Shown here in pieces: positions 58,844 through 64,000 of a DNA stretch of 64,000 nt. Under the pieces are notes generated by a model. It did no database searches. It saw nothing but the letters and a program-made list of their open reading frames with translations, and was not told where the DNA came from. Origin of the DNA: JAOUEA01 sp963825685 (GTDB lineage Bacteria > Actinomycetota > UBA4738 > HRBIN12); the NCBI GenBank assembly GCA_963825685.1, contig CAWGUD010000006.1:248001-312000 (forward strand), in the 5' to 3' direction. Both the position numbers and the translations under genes were made by a program. The first letter of the stretch is position 1; each line of letters begins with the position of its first letter.

Positions 58844-58953
58844 CCGTTCTGCTTCGAGACGCGATACGAGGGGGCGCCACCCGCGGAACGGCCCGTTCCT
58901 CGCTGTTACCGTTTCGACGAGCGGTTGCAGCCACAAGCGGAAGGTGCCTCCCC

Positions 58954-59792
58954 ATGCTGACGCAGGTCGCCGAAGGTGTGCTGGTCCACCAGAGCGAGCT
59001 ACTCCAGAACAACACCGTCGTCGTCCGAGGCCGGGACGGCGTCTTGCTCATCGACCCCGGGATCACCGGCTCCGAGATGGCCTGCCTCGCGAACGACCTT
59101 CGCGAGTCGGGCCAGCCCGTCGTGGCAGGCTTCTCGACGCATCCTGATTGGGATCACGTGCTCTGGCACGCCGAGCTCGGCGAAGGCGCCCCGGTACGGC
59201 ACAGCCCGCTGCGCAGCCTCGATGCGAGATCTGCTGTCGGACGCGGACTGGAAGGCCCGCGTCGCCGAGGGGTTGCCGCCGGAGATCGCCGAGGAGGTAC
59301 CGCTGGACCTGTTCGGCCTCATCACCGGTCTGCCCGCCGGAACCGCGCAGATCCCGTGGGATGGCCCCGACGTCCGGATCATCGAGCATCCGGCGCACGC
59401 GCCGGGCCATGCGGCGTTGTTCGTCGAGGAACGCGGGGTCCTCGTCGCCGGCGACATGCTCTCCGATGTCTTGATCCCGATGCTCGACGACTTCGACGGC
59501 TCCAACGACCCGATCGAGGACTACCTCATCGGGCTGCGGCTGCTGGAGGAGGTGGCGGACGACGTCGATGTCCTCGATCCCGGGTCACGGGTCCGTCGGC
59601 GGAGCTGATCAGGTACGCGCACGGATCGAACAGGACCGCGCGTACGTGGAAGCCCTGCGTGACGGCCGTGGTCCCGACGACCCGCGGATCGGCCCATCGG
59701 CCAAGCCCGGCTGGGAGTGGGTCAGCGATGTGCACGACGGGCAAGCCCAGAGCCTCGCCGAACGAAGCGAACGCGACGCGACGCCCGGCTAG
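58954..59792 (+). CDS. MBL-fold metallohydrolase, two frame breaks
   Basis: About 278 residues after correction. DGVLLIDPGITGSEM, then FSTHPDWDHVLWHAELG carrying the zinc motif (H-x-D-W-D-H), EHPAHAPGHAALFVEERGVLVAGDMLSDV, and VLIPGHGSVGG. Glyoxalase II/lactamase-type hydrolase, substrate unknown. The frame changes near 59226 and 59576; in both a G seems to be added inside ctcgat (ctcat would restore SLMRDLL and VLIPGHG). It is the one plus-strand gene among minus-strand cassette genes. Confidence 0.78.
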
Positions 59793-59876
59793 CGAAACGA
59801 CCATCTCGGACACCTACATGATGTCGCCAGCCAGAGGTCTCGACGCTTTGACGGCGGACCCTCCTGACGGAAGTTC

Positions 59877-60512
59877 TCAGTCCATATCCGGCCAGGAAGC
59901 GACGTCCACCTCGTTGCCCTCGGGATCGGCGAGGGTCCACCACAACGGCGCGCGGTCCTCGTAGACGATGCGGCCACCCGCGGCGATCGCCGCGTCGACG
60001 CGGGCCCTCGCCTGATCCTCGGGGATGTAGAGGTCGATGTGGATCCGGTTGCGCTGCGGGCGCGGCTCGTCCATCTGCTGGAACCAGAACGTCGGCCCCT
60101 CGGAGTGCGGGTCGATCAGCGCGTCGCCGAAGCGCTCGTACCCGAGGACCGACTCCCAGAAGGGCAGCACGTCGGGGATGACGAGCGCGTCGATCGCGAC
60201 CTGGTAGCTCTGCAAGCCGGTGAAGTCGACGGTTGCGCCGAGTTCGCTCGCCGTGCTCGAGATCGCACTTGCGAGCGCGAGGTCGGCCTCGGTCAGCTCT
60301 CCGCTCTCATCGCGCTGGAGTCGGACCGTCACGCCCTTCGACCGCAGATCGATGTCCGGCTGCCGGCTCGCGGTGCGTGCGACCTCGCAGATCGCCTCCG
60401 CCAGCGCCGCCCCCTCCGCGAGCGATCCGGTCCGGAATCGCGTGGCTTCGGTGTACGCCAGGACCCGCCATCCCACCTCGTGGAAGCGGGCGGATTCGAT
60501 CGGTTCGCTCAT
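59877..60512 (-). CDS. PCD-like/VOC two-domain protein
   Basis: 211 residues. The N-terminal ~90 residues resemble pterin-4a-carbinolamine dehydratase (GWRVLAYTEATRFRTGS... PDIDLRSKGVTVRLQRDESGELTEADLALASAIS). The catalytic His-His-Pro is SRQP here, so dehydratase activity is unlikely. The C-terminal ~110 residues form a VOC/glyoxalase domain (WESVLGYERFGDALIDPHSEGPTFWFQQM, HIDLYIPEDQARARVDAAIAAGGR, DPEGNEVDVASWPD). The fusion probably binds a small molecule. ATG at 60512. Confidence 0.8.
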   Translation of the reverse strand: MSEPIESARFHEVGWRVLAYTEATRFRTGSLAEGAALAEAICEVARTASRQPDIDLRSKGVTVRLQRDESGELTEADLALASAISSTASELGATVDFTGLQSYQVAIDALVIPDVLPFWESVLGYERFGDALIDPHSEGPTFWFQQMDEPRPQRNRIHIDLYIPEDQARARVDAAIAAGGRIVYEDRAPLWWTLADPEGNEVDVASWPDMD

Positions 60513-60593
60513 GGCACCCCCTGGCTCGTCGACTCCGCGACCCAGCCTAGACCCGGCTGGCCCTGATTCTCACCGCACCTCGCTTGCTGAGCT

Positions 60594-60725
60594 GGGAACC
60601 CACAGCCGCGACTTCTGTAAGCAAGCGTGAGCAAGACGGGGTTCTCGAGGCCCTCGCTCGAACGGCTTCAGAACGAAGGTCCGCAGGTCAGAGGGGTGCG
60701 AGAGGGGAGATTCGAACTCCCACGC
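60594..60725 (+). repeat. tRNA-associated repeat, copy A
   Basis: From gggaaccca-cagccgcgactt through ctgtaagcaagcgtgagcaa and gacggggttctcg to gtccgcaggtcagaggggtg and a tRNA 3' end. Its first 54 bases match copy B (61617) at all but about four positions; a more variable middle and the shared tRNA end follow. Same orientation as copies B and C. It contains the end of the gene at 60668. Confidence 0.85.
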
Positions 60726-60901
60726 TGAGGCTGTAGAGCCCGACACCGATCAGTCGCAAGGATTCCCAGCCCCAAGGCTCCTGCGCCCGAGCGTCGGCGC
60801 AGCTCGCGTCGGTCTCTCTTCCGCTCCAGGGCATCGAGGCCGAAGGCTGGATCCGGCACGGCGTTCACCGCACCCCTCAGACGTTCCCGAAGTCGGTTCA
60901 T
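60668..60901 (-). pseudogene. Truncated partner of the ECF sigma factor
   Basis: 77 residues. The first ~48 (NRLRERLRGAVNAVPDPAFGLDALERKRDRRELRRRSGAGALGLGIL) look like the start of the membrane protein that often follows SigE-type ECF genes, stopping as the membrane helix begins. The rest (LQPQRGSSNLPSRTPLTCGPSF) is simply the translation of repeat copy A. The gene appears cut off by the repeat. Its ATG overlaps the sigma stop (ATGA). Confidence 0.6.
60697..60725 (-). pseudogene. tRNA-Leu-like 3' fragment in repeat A
   Basis: On the minus strand GCGTGGGAGTTCGAATCTCC then CCTCTCGCA: a T-arm (GGGAG-TTCGAAT-CTCCC) followed by the 3' acceptor strand CTCTCGC and discriminator A. No anticodon arm and no matching GCGAGAG 5' strand precede it. 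Confidence 0.65.
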
Positions 60902-61428
60902 CGTTCGACCCCCATCCGCTCTCGGAGCTTCTCGTGAGCTCTCGACCTCAGGACCCGGACCGTCGAGGCGCGGATTCCGAGGGCGCTGCCCGCCTGCTGG
61001 CTCGTCCAGTCAAGGAGATCCGTCAAGATCACGACCGCTCGTTCGCGTGGCGAGAGATGGCGCATCGCTCTTGTCACTGCGTCGGCCTCGTCGACGAGTG
61101 ACAGGTCGTCCCTCCCGAGTTCGGAGTGCAGGGCCCGTCGCAGGGCGGTCTGCACTCGCCGTCGTCGGCTGCGCCAGACGTTCATCGCGATTCGGAACGC
61201 GTAGGCCACCGGATCGTCGATGGCTTCGAGCCGGTCCCATCGTTGCCACATGCGGACGAACGTCTCCTGGGCGATGTCTTCGGCTTCGTGTCGATCGTGG
61301 GTCACGAGCAACATGGCGGCGAAGAGCTCGCGCCTATGCGTCTCGAAGAACTCCTCGAAGGACTGCGAGGCCATCACCTCAACGGGATCGATCACTTCGG
61401 ACACTCGAGGCATGGACGCCGGAGCCAT
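60898..61428 (-). CDS. ECF-type RNA polymerase sigma factor
   Basis: 176 residues. Region 2: FEEFFETHRRELFAAMLLVTHDRHEAEDIAQETFVRMWQRWDRL; region 4: HLSPRERAVVILTDLLDWTSQQAGSALGIRASTVRVLRSRAHEKLRERMG. A SigE/SigM-like ECF factor that would redirect polymerase to stress genes. It lies inside a 1-kb cassette between repeats A and B, with a truncated partner behind it, so its normal restraint may be missing. Starts at 61428 or, internally, 61371. Upstream to the next gene (61429-61766) there is only non-coding sequence and repeat B. Confidence 0.87.
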   Translation of the reverse strand: MAPASMPRVSEVIDPVEVMASQSFEEFFETHRRELFAAMLLVTHDRHEAEDIAQETFVRMWQRWDRLEAIDDPVAYAFRIAMNVWRSRRRRVQTALRRALHSELGRDDLSLVDEADAVTRAMRHLSPRERAVVILTDLLDWTSQQAGSALGIRASTVRVLRSRAHEKLRERMGVER

Positions 61429-61616
61429 GCGAAGTGCTTACAGGAATCCTCGTGGCGTTGCTTGCCGACCGGATCGGGGCGAACGACGAGCTCCGTCCCG
61501 TGCCGGCGCCGACCGGGTCTCGGTTCTCGTGGCGGACTCCGGACGCCGTCCGCCCGTCCTCAGGCGACACTTGGACGCCTCAATGCGCCTCGGGACGGGC
61601 TCCTAGCATCGAACCC

Positions 61617-61773
61617 GGGAACCGGCTGCCGCGACTTCTGTCAGCAAGCGTGAGCAAGACGGGGTTCTCGCGAGATCTCGGAGAACGCCTCACAACGAAG
61701 ATCCGCAGGTCAGAGGGGGTGCGAGAGGGGGGAGTCGAACCCCCACGCCCTTTCGGGCACCGGGACCTAAAGG
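61617..61773 (+). repeat. tRNA-associated repeat, copy B
   Basis: Begins gggaaccggctgccgcgact, continues tctgtcagcaagcgtgagca and agacggggttctcg, then gatccgcaggtcagaggggg and the longest tRNA 3' remnant of the set (61720-61773). It separates the sigma cassette from the secreted-protein cassette. Confidence 0.85.
61720..61773 (-). pseudogene. tRNA-Leu(TAG)-like 3' half in repeat B
   Basis: Minus strand: anticodon loop TTTAGGT, long variable arm TGCCCGAAAGGGCG, T-arm GGGGG-TTCGACT-CCCCC, acceptor 3' strand CTCTCGC and discriminator A, followed by CCC. The class II variable arm and TAG anticodon point to leucine. The 5' half (acceptor GCGAGAG and D-arm) is absent from the preceding bases and the anticodon stem pairs only partly, so this is a remnant, not a working tRNA. 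Confidence 0.75.
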
Positions 61774-62081
61774 CGGTGCCGCCACGCACGGATCCCGCCG
61801 TCACGGGTCGTCTGATGGCCTACCCACAGGCCTTCGCTGGCTCCGCGTAAGTGGTGACCGCGTGCCCCACGTCGCCTCGCACCAGCTCGGCATTGCGATC
61901 GACCGCCGGTCAGCGAGGTCGAGCGACGATTCGCCGCCGCGTCGATGGCCGTCGAGCGGATCGGCCTCCCTCGGTCACGTTCTTGGCCCGGCGGTGCCAC
62001 GGCGCCCGCCTGGGGTGCCAAGACGTCGAGCATCCCGTGCACGAGAACAAGCGTCACGAGGATCGCGAGCCTCGCCTTCAT
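61767..62081 (-). CDS. Small exported protein whose stop lies in the tRNA remnant
   Basis: 104 residues. A signal peptide (KARLAILVTLVLVHGMLDVLAPQAGA) is followed by an Arg-rich part without recognisable domain. The final residues RAWRHRL and the TAG stop fall at the start of the tRNA remnant; the stop is the anticodon itself. AGGAGG lies six bases before the ATG, so the start is convincing. The C-terminal part may be chance reading into the repeat after truncation. Confidence 0.5.
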   Translation of the reverse strand: MKARLAILVTLVLVHGMLDVLAPQAGAVAPPGQERDRGRPIRSTAIDAAANRRSTSLTGGRSQCRAGARRRGARGHHLRGASEGLWVGHQTTRDGGIRAWRHRL

Positions 62082-62253
62082 CGCCCACCTCCTGGCGCGG
62101 ATCCTCTTGGCGCGTTGGCGCGAATCCTCTTGCCTCAGCTCCCAGCGTACGACCCACCGATCGCGCTCCCTAGGGGGCTGACGGCCTCACGACGATGTGA
62201 CCCCGCCAACCCGAAAGCAGTCCGGAGACCCGCTGCTCGCACTCACCTGTTCT

Positions 62254-63351
62254 TCAGCTGCAGGTGATCCAGGTCGCCGTCGGAGGGTCGTCCGGAAAGT
62301 TCGGACTGATCGCGCCCGTCCACTCGTCCGCGCCCTTGGCGTCGCAGGCGTTGACGGTGCCGAGGTAGATCCCGCCGCCAATCGTGGCCGTGTTCCCCGT
62401 CACGAGGGCCGAGTCCTTCATCCAGACGATGCCACCGCTCAAGGGGTCATCTGGCCTCGGGTCGCTCCTTATGCCGCCGCCGACACCGTCCGCCGTGTTG
62501 TCGCTGACCGACGATGAGTCGTTCATCGTGACGATGGAACTGGAGTTCGCGATGCCCCCACCAGAGTGGGCTGTGTTCGAGCGAACCGAAGACGAGCCGT
62601 TCAACGTCATCGACCCCCACCCTTGGCTGAAGACGCCGCCGCCATTCCAAAAGGCCGTGTTGTCGGTGACGACTGACGAACCGTTCATGGAGATGTCGAC
62701 ACCGATGTCGCCCGAGATCCCACCACCGCGGCCCGCGGAGTTGTTCCTGACCACAGAATCGTTGATCACGACGGTGCCGTTCTTCCAGCTATGGATCCCA
62801 CCGCCGTCGTACCTCGCTCGGTTCCCGCGTACCAACGAGTGGTCGAGGATGAGCAGGGTTCCACGCCCGATGTTGTCGATCCCGCCGCCCTTGAAGGCCT
62901 CGTGCCCAGACACGATCGAGTCCATGAGGATCAGAGACCCGTAGTTCAGAATCCCTCCTCCTTGGACACGTGCACGGGCCGCTGGTCCCATCGTTCTTCC
63001 CACGATCTTCAGGTTGACCAGCGTTACCTCGCCATACGCTCTCACCACACGACCATCGACCTCCCCTCGGCGCAGTACTGGCCGTTGTCGACCCGGGGTC
63101 GGTCTACCGATGAGGCTCACACCAGTCGGGACTTCGAACTTGCCGACGCACACGCCCTTCACGGCGACCATGTCGCCCGGCTGCGCCGCGTCGAGCACTC
63201 GGCCAAGGTCGGCACTGATCGGTGTGTCGCGTGTCACGTTCCAGGCTCGACAACTACTCGCGCCGGCTGCTGAAGCCGAGAAGATAGCCAGCGTCCCGAG
63301 CAAGAGGGCGACGATGACGACGCAGCCGACCAACGACGCCCTTCCTCGCAT
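62254..63351 (-). CDS. Secreted right-handed beta-helix (Pmp-like repeat) protein
   Basis: 365 residues. Signal peptide (LVGCVVIVALLLGTLAIFSASAAGA), then a pectate-lyase-like beta-helix. Repeats of the form GGGIxN...xxxxSxVxxNxA occur about seven times (GGGILNYGSLILMDSIV, GGGIDNIGRGTLLILDHSLV, GGGIHSWKNGTVVINDSVV and so on). Four cysteines sit at the ends. The pattern resembles chlamydial Pmp and other adhesin-like repeats; no catalytic residues are evident. Frame intact. AGGAGG lies nine bases before the ATG. Main gene of the cassette between repeats B and C. Confidence 0.82.
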   Translation of the reverse strand: MRGRASLVGCVVIVALLLGTLAIFSASAAGASSCRAWNVTRDTPISADLGRVLDAAQPGDMVAVKGVCVGKFEVPTGVSLIGRPTPGRQRPVLRRGEVDGRVVRAYGEVTLVNLKIVGRTMGPAARARVQGGGILNYGSLILMDSIVSGHEAFKGGGIDNIGRGTLLILDHSLVRGNRARYDGGGIHSWKNGTVVINDSVVRNNSAGRGGGISGDIGVDISMNGSSVVTDNTAFWNGGGVFSQGWGSMTLNGSSSVRSNTAHSGGGIANSSSIVTMNDSSSVSDNTADGVGGGIRSDPRPDDPLSGGIVWMKDSALVTGNTATIGGGIYLGTVNACDAKGADEWTGAISPNFPDDPPTATWITCS

Positions 63352-63494
63352 CTCCCCACCTCCTTGGGAGAGTGCGCTCCCTCCGAGCGAGGGAGCGTGC
63401 CCCTCCGATGCCTGGCAACTCAACGGTAAGCTCGGCGCGAGCAAGGGTGATGGGGTCGAACGACCCCTAAGACGCGGATCGACTTCGGGATGAG

Positions 63495-63640
63495 TCAGCC
63501 GTCGGGCAGCGTCCGGCGGTTCAGCCGCCAGTCGAGATGGGGCGTGCGCGCGTAGCCCAGCTCAGCACCACGGTTGATGACGAGCGTGGCACCCTTGACG
63601 ATCTGCTCGGCGGTGTGGACCCCGCCGTCCTTCCCACCTC
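63495..63640 (-). pseudogene. 3' remnant of an unidentified gene
   Basis: The minus strand reads GVHTAEQIVKGATLVINRG, then AELGYARTPHLDWRLNRRTL and PDG before TGA, which looks like natural protein rather than chance in this base composition. No start and no longer open frame is found upstream, where a plus-strand fragment begins. It was probably cut off when the cassette formed. Confidence 0.35.
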
Positions 63641-63844
63641 GGTGGAGGTGACGTGCACCGGAGACGGCACGGGAGGCACAGCGACCTCGACGCCGATGGC
63701 GGTGGAGGTTGCGGCGGGGCCAACGTCACCTCTGGACTCACCGATCCGTTGCCCGAGCGTCTAGAGATTGTGTGCACGTATGCCACGCCTCCCGATCCCT
63801 GGTCCCGTCCTGCTCTCTACGTTGTCGTCGAGCAAGCGCCATAG
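63640..63844 (+). pseudogene. Fragment of a secreted-type protein, one frame break
   Basis: Reads VEVTCTGDGTGGTATSTPMA, then after a one-base shift near 63717 NVTSGLTDPLPERLEIVCTY and ATPPDPWSRPALYVVVEQAP before TAG. The two Cys and strand pattern recall the first domain of the lipoprotein at 32781. No convincing start. Low confidence. Confidence 0.3.
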
Positions 63845-63976
63845 TCCGAACCAGGCGCTTCGAGTCGTCCTGTGGGTGGCCAGGACTCGTGGACACATTG
63901 ACGCCCGTGATGCGTCCCACCGAGGACACCTCGATGGTGCTCCTCGCTCGCTTCGGCGCGTCGCTGGAATCATGCA

Positions 63977-64000
63977 GGGAACCCGCTGCCGCAACTTCTG
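63977..64000 (+). repeat. tRNA-associated repeat, copy C (cut by window end)
   Basis: gggaacccgctgccgcaact then tctg equals the first 24 bases of copy B at all but two positions. The rest lies beyond the window. The preceding 130 bases hold no gene I can support. Confidence 0.7.

Noticed and set aside
61720..61773. Functional tRNA-Leu gene
   Set aside because: Only the 3' half is present; no 5' acceptor strand or D-arm and the anticodon stem pairs only partly.
58801..64000. A classical integron
   Set aside because: No integron integrase and no attC-type imperfect palindromes are seen; the repeats are tRNA-derived instead.

Overview
The window is very G+C-rich chromosomal DNA from a member of the Actinomycetota. 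The phylum call rests on several signs: the order mec - E1 - cysO - cysM - murI - MBL hydrolase - rph - rdgB matches the Mycobacterium tuberculosis Rv1334-Rv1341 block except for inserted genes; there is an InhA-type enoyl reductase, an F420/deazaflavin-type nitroreductase and an AfsR/SARP protein; and many genes start at GTG or ATG 5-7 bases after a TAnnnT-like -10 box (leaderless style). I cannot name the class.

Layout. 1-3.9 kb: MFS exporter (partial), DrrAB-like ABC exporter, non-pyrrolysine MttB-family methyltransferase. 3.9-6.9 kb: a persulfide-sensing sulfur-detoxification operon (CstR-like repressor with its operator, TauE exporter, rhodanese, persulfide-dioxygenase/rhodanese fusion). 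7-14 kb: ICMT-like methyltransferase, metallophosphoesterase, PEP-utilizing enzyme with a membrane partner, Lon protease. 14-19.4 kb: one giant SARP-pseudokinase-STAND-WD40 gene, heavily broken by frame changes. 19.6-33.4 kb: small repeat protein, NAD(P)-binding protein, Nat-like ABC exporter, methyltransferase, AIM24-like protein, DUF885 peptidase, TIM-barrel-like protein, lipoproteins, FabI/InhA, a cNMP-CBS-DUF294 protein, PfkB kinase and a TAT-exported amidohydrolase. 33.4-43.5 kb: housekeeping block of RNB nuclease, selD, the CysO/Mec/CysM cysteine pathway, murI, rph, rdgB. 43.5-46.3 kb: histidine kinase, FAD oxidoreductase, deazaflavin-type reductase.

46.4-64 kb is accessory in character: broken small genes, DinB, DUF4177, two cyclase-STAND-TPR signalling proteins flanking an RTX-repeat protein, then short gene modules. 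From 58.8 kb to the end these modules are separated by same-orientation repeats. Two of the repeats contain the 3' end of a tRNA-Leu-like gene, a third is a degenerate partial copy, and a fourth begins at the window edge. This looks like a tandem array of cassettes accreted at a tRNA-type attachment site, with no recombinase in view, and it is the strongest candidate for something new.

Many genes carry single-base frame changes, mostly one extra base. Outside the SARP gene I count about 28 by hand, most simply explained as consensus errors. The SARP gene alone holds about 32. Where a gene is broken this way I give the span of the frame-corrected gene and say where the break is.
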